A stretch of 34,351 nt of DNA, taken from contig CALXZJ010000014.1 in NCBI GenBank assembly GCA_944393235.1, positions 1-34,351 on the forward strand, in the 5' to 3' direction. Position 1 is the stretch's first letter; every line of letters begins with the position of its first letter. This document shows, one piece after another, positions 13,685-21,702 of this stretch. Made by a program: the position numbers and the translations under genes. The notes under the pieces are model-generated. The model had not been told where the DNA came from, searched no databases, and was given only the letters and a program-made list of their open reading frames with translations. Source of the DNA: an uncultured Alphaproteobacteria bacterium (GTDB taxonomy: Bacteria > Pseudomonadota > Alphaproteobacteria > RF32 > CAG-239).

Positions 13685-13805
13685 GATGATAGAACGCGGA
13701 GTACATCCTCGGAAAACTTCCGGACTTTGCAGAATAAATTATAATTAACAACAACTTTGACCGCCTCTGTTTAAGCAGGGGCATTTTTTAACGAAAGGAG
13801 ATTTT
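13685..13805 (+). other. Relic of an exported-protein gene end and terminator upstream of portal
   Basis: 13712-13738 reads GKLPDFAE then TAA, matching the last residues of the 29167-29775 secreted protein, and the following AACAACAACTTTGACCGCC also matches. A weakened hairpin (GCCTCTGTTTAAGCAGGGGC, then T6) and GAAAGGAG lead into the portal start. The portal promoter-proximal region was therefore acquired from another cassette. Confidence 0.65.
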
Positions 13806-15566
13806 ATGTTTGAATATGCAGTAGAAAAAGACAATCCGATTCCGGTTCTTAACCCGGAAGAAAAGGATAAGATTGCCGGAGACATCGGCGATCTGTTTAC
13901 AAGTTGGGATCAAGTGCGTTCCAAACAAAAAACAATCGCAGACAAATTGCGGCCGGAAATTTATCTGGATGAACGTAAAAAGAATTTTGTCGGCGATGAT
14001 GAAGAATGGAAATCCGACATTCATTTAAATAAAATTTATTCTTTGTTTCAAACGCAGCAGGCCTATATTTGGGACAATATTTACGCCAATGTCGAAAATC
14101 TTTTTGATGTACAGGGAACAGACGAAGTTTCTGCCCGGACGGCATTTTTGCAAAAACAAAAGCTGGTTGATATGTTTTATAAAATCGGCATTCAACACAA
14201 ACTTGATACAGCCATTGAACATTTGGGCAGTATCGGCGAGATTTGTTTGTTTGTCAGCTGGCGTAAAAAGTATAAACAGTTTCGCCGGTTGTTAAGCGAT
14301 ATTGAGAACGAGCCTTTGTTTAAGCAAGGAATGTTCGGCATCTATAATCAGGAAGTTTATAACGGTGCCAATGTCGAAGCGATTAATCCGCTTAATCTGG
14401 TGTTTGATCCGCGAATTAATCCGGATGAAACGGAAAAGTGGGACGCCTGCGGTAAAATCATAAAATCGTGGGAAACTTATGACGCCATTGCTGCCAACAA
14501 GTTGTACCGTTTGTCGGAAGAACAATTAAATGAAATCAGAACAACTCTGGCTCGTCCGGCTGAAGACAAAGATCGTCCGGAGAGTGAAAAGATCGATGAT
14601 GTGATTGATGACAATCGTATAGAAGTTTTGCAGTATTGGGGCGATTATTTATTACCCGATGGCAGAAGTTTGAAAAATTGGCACATTGTTGTTATCGGTC
14701 GAAAATATCTGGCCACTTTTGAGCCTAACCGATGGATTATCAACCCGATAATCAATATGGCGTTGTTCCGTGACATTGAAAGCAAACGGGGTATTCCGGA
14801 GTTGTGGTCGATTTATGATCTGTGCAAAGAGCAAGAAAATAAAGTCAATTTGCAAAACGATGCCCAACTCTTAAATCTTAATCCGCCGGCTTATGCGCCG
14901 GAAGGCTTCTTTAAGGAAAATCAAGTTAAGCTTTTTCCCGGCAAACAGGTGGAGTATAAACAAGGTTTGGAAGATCCGTCGGCAATCGTCCGTATGAATT
15001 TTCCGTTATTAAAAAACGAAGATATTATTTTGTACTATGATGATCTGGCATCATCGGTATCCGGCATATATCCCAACATGCAAGGGCAGTCGGAAGCCAG
15101 ACCGGCAACAGCGACCGAAATCAATATCAAAGTTGAAGGCCAAACGACCCGGTTGAATAAAACGCTTGATGCCATAAAACAAAACGTGATTATACCGATG
15201 GTCGAAAAAGTTGCCGAGTTGGAAGCCAATATGAAATTCGGCAATGAAATCGTTTTGTTCAACAATTACGGCATACCGTTGCGGCATACGATAAACGACA
15301 TTGTCCGCCAAGGACGTTATGAATACAAATATACCGACAATACCGGACTGCAAAGAAAATATCGCCAAAGCCAGGCGCTGACCAAAATTTTAACGCCGGT
15401 TTGGAATGATAAAAATGTTCCGCTTAATAAAATGGAAATCGTCAAAGAAACATTGAAAAGCGCCGGTATCGAAAATTCGGATAAATTCTTTTTAACGCCG
15501 CAACAAATACAAATGCAGGCAATGGAGGCAAATGCCGTTGCCGATAAGAAAAAACAATCGGCATAA
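13806..15566 (+). CDS. Portal protein (head-tail connector)
   Basis: 586 residues. Size, order (after terminase, before scaffold and coat) and text fit podovirus portal proteins. Features are a helical N-terminus (SWDQVRSKQKTIADKLRPEIYLDERKKNFVGDDEEWKSDIHLN), a central region with NPLNLVFDPRINPDE, RIEVLQYWGDYLL and SKRGIPELWSIYDLCKEQENKVN, and a C-terminal helix (TATEINIKVEGQTTRLNKTLDAIKQN). It forms the dodecameric ring through which DNA is packaged and ejected. GAAAGGAG lies upstream. It begins the uninterrupted structural operon, and codon use and sequence are cleaner than in the cassettes. Confidence 0.88.
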   Translation: MFEYAVEKDNPIPVLNPEEKDKIAGDIGDLFTSWDQVRSKQKTIADKLRPEIYLDERKKNFVGDDEEWKSDIHLNKIYSLFQTQQAYIWDNIYANVENLFDVQGTDEVSARTAFLQKQKLVDMFYKIGIQHKLDTAIEHLGSIGEICLFVSWRKKYKQFRRLLSDIENEPLFKQGMFGIYNQEVYNGANVEAINPLNLVFDPRINPDETEKWDACGKIIKSWETYDAIAANKLYRLSEEQLNEIRTTLARPAEDKDRPESEKIDDVIDDNRIEVLQYWGDYLLPDGRSLKNWHIVVIGRKYLATFEPNRWIINPIINMALFRDIESKRGIPELWSIYDLCKEQENKVNLQNDAQLLNLNPPAYAPEGFFKENQVKLFPGKQVEYKQGLEDPSAIVRMNFPLLKNEDIILYYDDLASSVSGIYPNMQGQSEARPATATEINIKVEGQTTRLNKTLDAIKQNVIIPMVEKVAELEANMKFGNEIVLFNNYGIPLRHTINDIVRQGRYEYKYTDNTGLQRKYRQSQALTKILTPVWNDKNVPLNKMEIVKETLKSAGIENSDKFFLTPQQIQMQAMEANAVADKKKQSA

Positions 15567-15569
15567 ACC

Positions 15570-15779
15570 ATGCAAAATAACGATTTGATTGAACTTCGTG
15601 AGCTGCTGCAATCGGAGAAAGGAAAACTGTTGTTATGTTACTTGACCGATTACATGGTTGAAATGTCGGTAAAAAGCAATGCCGATGCCGAGTGGATAAA
15701 AGGAATGGGCATGCTCATCAATCGCTTGCGGCAAATTGATGAAGTATGTCGTCAATTTAATGAAACAAACAGGAGATAA
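15570..15779 (+). CDS. Small phage structural-operon protein
   Basis: 69 residues, helical (LIELRELLQSEKGKLLLCYLTDYMVEMSV and GMGMLINRLRQIDEVC), starting 3 bp after the portal stop and ending 2 bp before scaffold. Small proteins of this type occur between portal and scaffold in many podoviruses. They may help assembly, but I cannot name a family. It is surely cotranslated with its neighbours, given the spacing. Confidence 0.7.
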   Translation: MQNNDLIELRELLQSEKGKLLLCYLTDYMVEMSVKSNADAEWIKGMGMLINRLRQIDEVCRQFNETNRR

Positions 15780-15781
15780 AC

Positions 15782-16765
15782 ATGAGTGAAACAATACAAT
15801 CAACACCTTTGACTAATGATGAAAATGACATTTTCGCAGAAGAAAAATTTTCGGACACCTCGGTTGACGAGCCCGAAAATTTTGTTTCGGAAAATGAAGA
15901 ATCTGCGGTTGAAGCTGATGTAAAAACAGACGGAAATGGTCTTATTTTCGGCAAGTTCAAATCTTTGGATGAGGCGGAAAAAGGCTATAAAGAAGCGGAA
16001 CGTGCTATTACGCGGGCTGCAAATTTAGAAAAAGAAATGCAAGCGTATCAACAGTTGTTCGGGCAATATGAGCAAGATGCCATCGCCCGCGGCAAAGGCT
16101 ATGCCGACCGTCTGGACATGGCTTTGGATCATGATGTCAGACAGCACGAGCTGGATGATTATGTTTTGGCAGCCTCATATATGCTGCCGCCGGAGCAAAA
16201 ACTGCAGGTGACGGCGTTGATTAACCAATGCCGGCAAACCGGTTCACCTGCCGATATGGCGCATATCCGTCGATATTTTTCGCCAGAGATAATCTCTTTG
16301 GCAGCCGAAGATGTTGCCTTATATAAAAATGCACGACGGCAGGATTATGAGCAGATGCGCCATCAGGATAAATCTATTCGTTACACCCGCAAATTAAAGG
16401 CATTTGAAGACCATAGCGGCAACTGGATAGATTCTCCGTTAAAAAAAGAGCTTTTAGAACAAGCGGTTGAAATTTCAGACGGCAAAGTCGATTTGGACGC
16501 ACTAAAAGAAGTTGTCGATGCTGTTGAAATTTCAGCGATTCGCAAGTATCAGGCGGCGCAAGATTTCCGCCGCCAAAATGCCGAAGCTCAGGACGGCTTG
16601 CGCGAGCCGGGTGGCGGAAACGTCCGGAACAAAAACAAAAAATGGCTGACAAAAGAGGCGTTTTATAAATTAACCCCTCAGCAGGAAGCCGAAAAATATG
16701 ATTTAATCGTGGAGCAGGTCTTGCTTGAAAAAGAAGGCAAACTCCCGAAAATGTTAACATTGTAA
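15782..16765 (+). CDS. Scaffolding protein
   Basis: 327 residues. An acidic, disordered N-terminus (1-55) is followed by FGKFKSLDEAEKGYKEAERAITRAANLEKEMQAYQQLF (the typical 'F-x-S-x-EEAEKGY' coiled-coil scaffold motif), then long charged helices and a basic C-terminus (RNKNKKWLTKEAFYKLTPQQEAEKYDLIV). It is directly before the coat gene. It should guide procapsid assembly and leave before or during DNA filling. GGAG sits 7 nt before ATG. Confidence 0.8.
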   Translation: MSETIQSTPLTNDENDIFAEEKFSDTSVDEPENFVSENEESAVEADVKTDGNGLIFGKFKSLDEAEKGYKEAERAITRAANLEKEMQAYQQLFGQYEQDAIARGKGYADRLDMALDHDVRQHELDDYVLAASYMLPPEQKLQVTALINQCRQTGSPADMAHIRRYFSPEIISLAAEDVALYKNARRQDYEQMRHQDKSIRYTRKLKAFEDHSGNWIDSPLKKELLEQAVEISDGKVDLDALKEVVDAVEISAIRKYQAAQDFRRQNAEAQDGLREPGGGNVRNKNKKWLTKEAFYKLTPQQEAEKYDLIVEQVLLEKEGKLPKMLTL

Positions 16766-16788
16766 TTTTAATTTGAAAGGAAAAAAAT

Positions 16789-17763
16789 ATGTCAACAAAT
16801 GCACAAACCTTAAAAAGACAAGGGGCAGCCATTATTCCCGAAGTTTGGAGTATGACGCTTAACAAAACGCTTGATAAATCAGGCGTTGGTATGAAAATTG
16901 TCAATCGTATTCATGAACAGGATTCTTGCCAATACGGAGATACGGTCAATATCGGCGAATTAGGCGACGTCACCATCTCGGATTATTCCGAAGACGAGAG
17001 CACCGGTGGTGTGACCTATCAACGGCTCGATGCCAAAAATCAGCAGTTGAAACTTGACCAGTCAAAAGCTTTTGGAATTTTTATTTCCGACATCACGCTG
17101 CGGCAGACCAACCAGCAGAATTTGATGGCCAAGTTTGAAGCGCGCGCCCGCACGGCGATTGATTTGACCAAAGACACTTTTATTCTTTCGGCGTTTTCCG
17201 AAATTGATGAAAACAACAAATTGGATAATGTGGTTTTAACTCCCGAAAACGCGTACAAATGTTTGGTATGGCTTTCCAAAACCTTGAAAAACAACAATGC
17301 GATTCAGGTCAGAAACGACCAGGTCTTTAAGATGAACCAGGCCGGTTGCGGCGAGGCTATGCCTTATGTTGTTATCAATCCGGATGTTGAGGCGATTTTG
17401 CTGCAGTCTCCGGATTTTATTCATGCCACACAGGCAGGTGACAGAGTACTGCGCGAAGGCTCTATCGGCACGATTGCCGGGCTTGATGTTTTAGTCTCGA
17501 CCAATCTGCCGACAGTTTCGGGCAAGGTCAATATTATGGCAGGCATTAATGATGCCATTGCTTATGTCGGCAATGTGTCGCAAATTGAAGAAATTCGCGA
17601 TGATAAGTTTTTTGGCACCAACATTCGCGGGCTTTATGTTTACGGCAAAAAAGTTGTATTGCCGAAAGCTTTAGCCGGTATGACGGTTGATGTCAGCGCG
17701 GCGGATTCCATAATTGATACCACATCATCGGATACGGATGATGATTCGGGAACGACCGAATAA
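16789..17763 (+). CDS. Major capsid protein (HK97-fold, P22-coat-like group)
   Basis: 324 residues. TLKRQGAAIIPEVWSMTLNKTLDKSGVGMKIVNR, GDTVNIGELGDVTISDYSED, an E-loop-like region, then MPYVVINPDVEAILLQSPDFIHATQAGDRVLREGSIGTIAGLDVLVSTNLP. The last is the typical P-domain ending of podovirus coat proteins. The C-terminal 20 residues are Ser/Thr/Asp-rich and probably exposed. It builds the icosahedral shell and is expected to be the most abundant virion protein. GAAAGGAAAAAAAT precedes the start, and a strong terminator follows at 17788. Confidence 0.9.
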   Translation: MSTNAQTLKRQGAAIIPEVWSMTLNKTLDKSGVGMKIVNRIHEQDSCQYGDTVNIGELGDVTISDYSEDESTGGVTYQRLDAKNQQLKLDQSKAFGIFISDITLRQTNQQNLMAKFEARARTAIDLTKDTFILSAFSEIDENNKLDNVVLTPENAYKCLVWLSKTLKNNNAIQVRNDQVFKMNQAGCGEAMPYVVINPDVEAILLQSPDFIHATQAGDRVLREGSIGTIAGLDVLVSTNLPTVSGKVNIMAGINDAIAYVGNVSQIEEIRDDKFFGTNIRGLYVYGKKVVLPKALAGMTVDVSAADSIIDTTSSDTDDDSGTTE

Positions 17764-17787
17764 ATTTAAACATATGATATAAACATG

Positions 17788-17818
17788 GGAGTCCGAATCT
17801 TTCGGGCTCCTTTTTTTT
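17788..17818 (+). terminator. Intrinsic terminator after the coat gene
   Basis: GGAGTCCGAA pairs with TTCGGGCTCC (one G-T pair) around 3 nt, followed by T8. It would limit readthrough from coat into tail genes. The next start is only 15 nt further on. Confidence 0.85.
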
Positions 17819-17832
17819 ACAAAGGAAAAACC

Positions 17833-18069
17833 ATGTCAGTAATTGAAGATAAAATTTTAGGTAAAAACAAGCAGAAGAAAATTTTATTACCGGATAAGGA
17901 ATGTTTTGCCGCGACTGCCGTGTGGAAAGTTTCAAAAGAAGGCTGCGGCAGTTCGTGCTTTAACGGAAAAATGGTCTATGAGATGTTAAGCGACGAAGGC
18001 AAACAAAAAGCCGGGAAAGGTCGTCAAAAATTTTCCGATAACGGGTTTATCTTTCAACGCCGAAAATAG
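17833..18069 (+). CDS. Small structural-operon protein of unknown role
   Basis: 78 residues from ATG 17833 (ribosome binding site AAAGGAAAAA). Basic, with KNKQKKILLPDKECFAATAVWK and GCGSSCFNGKMVYEM. The three cysteines may bind metal. It lies between coat and adaptor, where head-decoration or completion proteins are often encoded. An upstream in-frame ATG at 17785 would cross the terminator hairpin and is rejected. No family recognised. Confidence 0.65.
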   Translation: MSVIEDKILGKNKQKKILLPDKECFAATAVWKVSKEGCGSSCFNGKMVYEMLSDEGKQKAGKGRQKFSDNGFIFQRRK

Positions 18070-18078
18070 GAGGAAAAA

Positions 18079-18744
18079 ATGAAAACGTATTTTGATATTA
18101 TCCGTGATGTCTCCAATTTGCGTTGGTCGGTTGTCGATCCTGACCCGACCTCGTTTACCGAAGTCCAAAAAGCGGTAAAGCTGGCGGTAGCACAAGCAAA
18201 TTCTTATATTTGGTCGTTAGATGATTTTCCTTTTAAGATCAAAAAAGAGATTGTCAAAATCAACAAAGGACAAAGTGCGCTGTTAGCACCCAAAGGCAAT
18301 GTCATTGAAGTTTGGACCGAAAACGGGAATTCATATTTGGAAGAAATCAAAGCTAAAGATGCTGATTTTTTATCTGTTGAAAAAAGTGGCGCCCCGGTAT
18401 GTTATTGGTTAGAATTCGGCGATTCCGGTGCTGAAATACACCTGTATCCGAAACCGGAGCGCGATTTAACCTTATTTGTTCGTTACCTCACCAATTATAA
18501 GGCGCGCAGCCAAACAGGCGATTTGAAAGTCAATCTGGAAGAAATGGACGATACCTTAAATCTTCCGGACGACCGTACGGTAGAAGATTTATATCTGCAT
18601 TGCTTAAATTGCAAAGCAATGGAATATCTGATTGCCGATACGACCGATGAAAACTATCAGCCTTATCAAAAAGAATTTTTGGAAGCGTATAAAGCACTCC
18701 TGAAATTAACCGGCGTTAAACTTGAACCCAGGCTGATTTTTTAA
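18079..18744 (+). CDS. Head-tail adaptor protein (gp11/tail-tube A-like)
   Basis: 221 residues. YFDIIRDVSNLRWSVVDPDPTSFTEVQKAVKLAVAQANSYIWSLDDFPF is the N-terminal helical pair of podovirus adaptors. A beta region follows (IVKINKGQSALLAPKGNVIEVW, EIHLYPKPERDLTLFVRYLTNY), then a helical C-terminus (EDLYLHCLNCKAMEYLIADT). It should attach below the portal and connect the nozzle. Position between coat and hub fits. GGAGGAAAAA precedes ATG. Confidence 0.7.
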   Translation: MKTYFDIIRDVSNLRWSVVDPDPTSFTEVQKAVKLAVAQANSYIWSLDDFPFKIKKEIVKINKGQSALLAPKGNVIEVWTENGNSYLEEIKAKDADFLSVEKSGAPVCYWLEFGDSGAEIHLYPKPERDLTLFVRYLTNYKARSQTGDLKVNLEEMDDTLNLPDDRTVEDLYLHCLNCKAMEYLIADTTDENYQPYQKEFLEAYKALLKLTGVKLEPRLIF

Positions 18745-18756
18745 GGAGAGAAGCTT

Positions 18757-20346
18757 ATGGATAATTTGTTTATTGAAAATTTCAGAGGTATAAGGCGGCT
18801 TAATCCGGTGGCAGATGTTGTTTCAACCGGAACAATATCCGCCGTTTCTTGTTGTAATGTTGATTTGCACAATACGGAAAGCAACGCCAATATTGCCATT
18901 TTTACCGCCAAAGGCAACAAAGCCGTCAAAGATGTCGGCAAAACGGTTATCGGTCAGTTTGAGAGTGTGCAAAACGGCGTATCATATTGGTTTATATATG
19001 CGGTTGATGAAACGCGTGGTTATTTATATCAGTATGATAATGTGCAAGATACACTCAACTTACTGGATATTGAATTGTCGCCAAGCAATGTCTGTAACGG
19101 TATCACGCTTGCGCAAGGTTATAATGACTGGTTTGTTTTCACCAACGGCATAGATGATTATGTTGCCGTCAATATGACGCAGCCTGTTCCGGAAGATCGT
19201 ATCAAGTTTTTAAATGCGGTTGATGCTGAAGGAAGAAACATCCGCGGGCTGGGCTTGGAAGCTTATGACGGGCGTTTGGTGACCTTTTGCGATAATCGTG
19301 TACATTGGTCGGCGCAAAGCAATATTTTTGATTGGATGTCAAGCGATCCAAACATTGTCACCGGACCGGCATATCAGGAGTTTGATCGCGATGTGACCGC
19401 AATTGTTTATTACAATGATAAATTAATTGCTTTCACGGAAGATTATTCGGTAAGCTTTAGCGGCAATCCGGGCAATGCCGCATCGTTTGTGCGAACCGGT
19501 GCCAGTGGCGGTGGTTGTCCGTCTTTTCGTGCGGTTATAAAGTTTGACAATAAATTGTTTTATTATGACCACAAAGCCAAAAATGTTTTTGCTTATTATC
19601 TTTTGGACAGCGGACAAACACGCCCGACGGAAGCTTTGGCAAACAATGTTTTATCGTATTTTGATGAAATAGATGAGAGCCGCTTAAACGAGATTGAATT
19701 GATAAGTTACGTTTACGGCAATAAAAGCGAAATATGGTTTAAGTTTCCCACCGCTGAAAACAATCGGATTTTAATTTTTGATTATTTGAATGGCGAATGG
19801 GTGGAACGTAAAGCACAAGACGATATCAAGGCTTTAGCGCTTATTCGCGGCGGGTTGTATTCAGCAAGCGGCGCCAAAATTTTGAAAGAATATATCGGTT
19901 CGACATTCGACGGGGTATATATTCCTTCAGAATACAAAACAAATGTCATTAACTTAAATTCGGACAGCAATATCAAAGTACCGAAAATGCCTTTGATTTT
20001 GACGTTAGATTATGATTGTGAAAATGATTTTTATATGGAGTTTATCTATGATGACATGCCAAACAAAAGCCGGAAAAAACACATTGTGAAGCTGATGAAA
20101 GGCTATTTGATATGGTCGAAATCCGCTGGCGATGAAAACGGCGGCTTGTGGGCTTTAGATGAAAATGATGCCAATGGCGGCATCTGGGTAAGTTCAGATA
20201 AAAATACGGTTATGTTCAACCTTGACGGCGTGTTGCATTTCAAGCAGTTGCAAATCAGAATTTACACGATGGAATCGCCGCAGGAGTTTGCCATCAAACG
20301 GCTTGAATTAAAACGCGTTCGTCTTAAAACCAAAAGCTTAGGGTAG
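18757..20346 (+). CDS. Tail hub or nozzle protein (P22 gp10/T7 gp12-like beta-propeller)
   Basis: 529 residues. It starts ENFRGIRRLNPVADVVSTGTISAVSCCNVDL, followed by repeated beta-blade texts (YWFIYAVDETRGYLYQYD, DWFVFTNGIDDYVAVNM, YNDKLIAFTEDYSVSFSG, DNKLFYYDHKAKNVFAYY, SEIWFKFPTAENNRILIFDYLNGEW). These blades are characteristic of podovirus tail hub proteins that plug the portal end. The C-terminal 150 residues form a separate beta domain. GGAGAGAAGC precedes ATG. Assignment rests on position and blade pattern. Confidence 0.75.
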   Translation: MDNLFIENFRGIRRLNPVADVVSTGTISAVSCCNVDLHNTESNANIAIFTAKGNKAVKDVGKTVIGQFESVQNGVSYWFIYAVDETRGYLYQYDNVQDTLNLLDIELSPSNVCNGITLAQGYNDWFVFTNGIDDYVAVNMTQPVPEDRIKFLNAVDAEGRNIRGLGLEAYDGRLVTFCDNRVHWSAQSNIFDWMSSDPNIVTGPAYQEFDRDVTAIVYYNDKLIAFTEDYSVSFSGNPGNAASFVRTGASGGGCPSFRAVIKFDNKLFYYDHKAKNVFAYYLLDSGQTRPTEALANNVLSYFDEIDESRLNEIELISYVYGNKSEIWFKFPTAENNRILIFDYLNGEWVERKAQDDIKALALIRGGLYSASGAKILKEYIGSTFDGVYIPSEYKTNVINLNSDSNIKVPKMPLILTLDYDCENDFYMEFIYDDMPNKSRKKHIVKLMKGYLIWSKSAGDENGGLWALDENDANGGIWVSSDKNTVMFNLDGVLHFKQLQIRIYTMESPQEFAIKRLELKRVRLKTKSLG

Positions 20347-20354
20347 GAGGCGCC

Positions 20355-20567
20355 ATGAGAAAAAAAAGAACCGGAAAAATTTCTTATCAGCCGGCAGAAA
20401 GCTTTGACCGGTTAAGCGAACTTCAAGAAATGGCTATTTCTCAGGAAAATGTGAGTCTTGCCATAAAAGCCGAAGAACTTAAGGGAAAGTTGGCCGGTTT
20501 GTACAGTGATAAAAAAGAAGCGGAAGAAATAGACACAACGCCGCTTGAAATAAAAATCGTCAGATAA
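20355..20567 (+). CDS. Small protein with a terminase-small-subunit-like tail
   Basis: 70 residues. ESFDRLSELQEMAISQE and SLAIKAEELKGKLAGLYSDKKEAEE match the C-terminal part of the relic small terminase at 5027-5350 (ESFENLKKAQELALERE, FIKAEELKGKLAG). The DNA-binding N-terminal half is absent. It could be a stand-alone fragment with a motor-binding or oligomerising role, or simply a shared structural motif. It sits in the tail operon between hub and GNAT-like gene, with GGAGG 5 nt before ATG. Confidence 0.65.
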   Translation: MRKKRTGKISYQPAESFDRLSELQEMAISQENVSLAIKAEELKGKLAGLYSDKKEAEEIDTTPLEIKIVR

Positions 20568-20577
20568 AGAGGAAAAA

Positions 20578-20979
20578 ATGATTGTCTTGATTGAAAAAAA
20601 CAGTCCGTATTTTGATGTTCAAACAGCCAAAGAAAATTTTGAACGTCATAAACAAGAACTCGACGATGAAAACGGTTTTGCCTGTTTGTTAAGGGACAGC
20701 CGTTTTTTTAATGTCTATAACCGTGGTTATGTCGGTTCGGTTTTTGTTTATGAAGGTGTTGACGGCAGGTTTTATATCGGCGGATATGCCATGCGACATC
20801 GCCACAACGAAGTGGTGGAGGCTATCCGTCAAGTTTCGGATATGTATCCGAAAATCTTTGCCCATACGCGGCACCTTAATGCCGTTATAGCCTTAAAGAA
20901 AGCCGGCTTTAAATGGTATAACCGCAAGAAAAAACTTTTAAGAAAACTAAATTTTAAGGAGAAAGAAAATGTCAAGTAA
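20578..20979 (+). CDS. GNAT-like phage protein
   Basis: 133 residues. The order YFDVQTAKENFERHKQELDDENGFACLL, GSVFVYEGVDGRFYIGGYA (two strands), and KIFAHTRHLNAVIALKKAGFKW near the end resembles a GNAT acetyltransferase, where the last helix and ALKKAGF motif are conserved. The acetyl-CoA pyrophosphate loop is not clear, so it may be a structural, non-enzymatic version. Podoviruses often encode such a protein near their internal virion proteins. It overlaps the next gene by 11 bp. Confidence 0.5.
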   Translation: MIVLIEKNSPYFDVQTAKENFERHKQELDDENGFACLLRDSRFFNVYNRGYVGSVFVYEGVDGRFYIGGYAMRHRHNEVVEAIRQVSDMYPKIFAHTRHLNAVIALKKAGFKWYNRKKKLLRKLNFKEKENVK

Positions 20980-21634
20980 AGCAAAAGCAAAGCCACAAAC
21001 GTTTACCACCAATTTATACGGTTCAGCCACAACCGGTAGCAGTGGAACGACCTATAATCCATCTGCTTTTGAGAGCAACCTGATTAATATGACCAGCAGT
21101 TATATTCCGCAATATTTGGAACAATTGGCAAATCCAAGTTATGATTCGGAGGTGTTTCAGGCTCAAACGCAACAGCGCAACCGTTTGGCTAATCAAAGTT
21201 TTGAAAACAACGTGATTAATCCGTTGTCGGAAAGAGGTTTGACGCGCGGTTCCAGCATCAACCAGATGAGTAATCAATTTGCCAACAAATTGGCGGATTT
21301 GGAAGTTGATGCCATGGCCGAAGAAGACGAACGCAATGCGACGATGTTAAATAATCTGTTTAGTTATTATCAGGTGCCGTATGAAATGATGTTGGGGATT
21401 TCCGGATTGAGCAACAGGCAATATCAACAGGCGGTGCAAGATGCTATGGTGCAAAATACAATAAACAATGATTCTTTAAGTGGTTTGGCTGATACACTCG
21501 ATAATATAACGAACGGTAATCGGGCTTCCGGAGTTGGCGGTTTGTTGGGAGGCGCCGTTGGTGGATATTTTGGCGGCCCTGCCGGAGCGCAAGTCGGTTC
21601 AATGGTCGGCAGCCAAATCGGCAGTTGGTGGTAA
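20969..21634 (+). CDS. Virion internal or ejection protein with glycine-zipper C-terminus
   Basis: 221 residues. Ser/Thr-rich N-terminus, a helical middle (QTQQRNRLANQSFENNVINPLSERGLTRGSSINQMSNQFANKL), and a C-terminal glycine zipper (GVGGLLGGAVGGYFGGPAGAQVGSMVGSQIGSWW) that can insert into or cross membranes. This plan is typical of small podovirus ejection proteins placed before the large ones. Overlap with the upstream gene suggests coupling. Confidence 0.7.
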   Translation: MSSKAKAKPQTFTTNLYGSATTGSSGTTYNPSAFESNLINMTSSYIPQYLEQLANPSYDSEVFQAQTQQRNRLANQSFENNVINPLSERGLTRGSSINQMSNQFANKLADLEVDAMAEEDERNATMLNNLFSYYQVPYEMMLGISGLSNRQYQQAVQDAMVQNTINNDSLSGLADTLDNITNGNRASGVGGLLGGAVGGYFGGPAGAQVGSMVGSQIGSWW

Positions 21635-21649
21635 ATGTTAAATATCAAG

Positions 21650-21684
21650 CTTAAAGTCCGGTATTACATCGGACTTTAAGTTTA
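21650..21684 (+). terminator. Hairpin before the first large ejection protein
   Basis: CTTAAAGTCCG pairs perfectly with CGGACTTTAAG (11 bp) around a 9-nt loop. The T-tail is weak (TTTAAT), so it may be an attenuator or an RNA processing site. It ends 18 nt before the start codon. Confidence 0.6.
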
Positions 21685-21702
21685 ATGAAAGGAAAGAATC
21701 AA

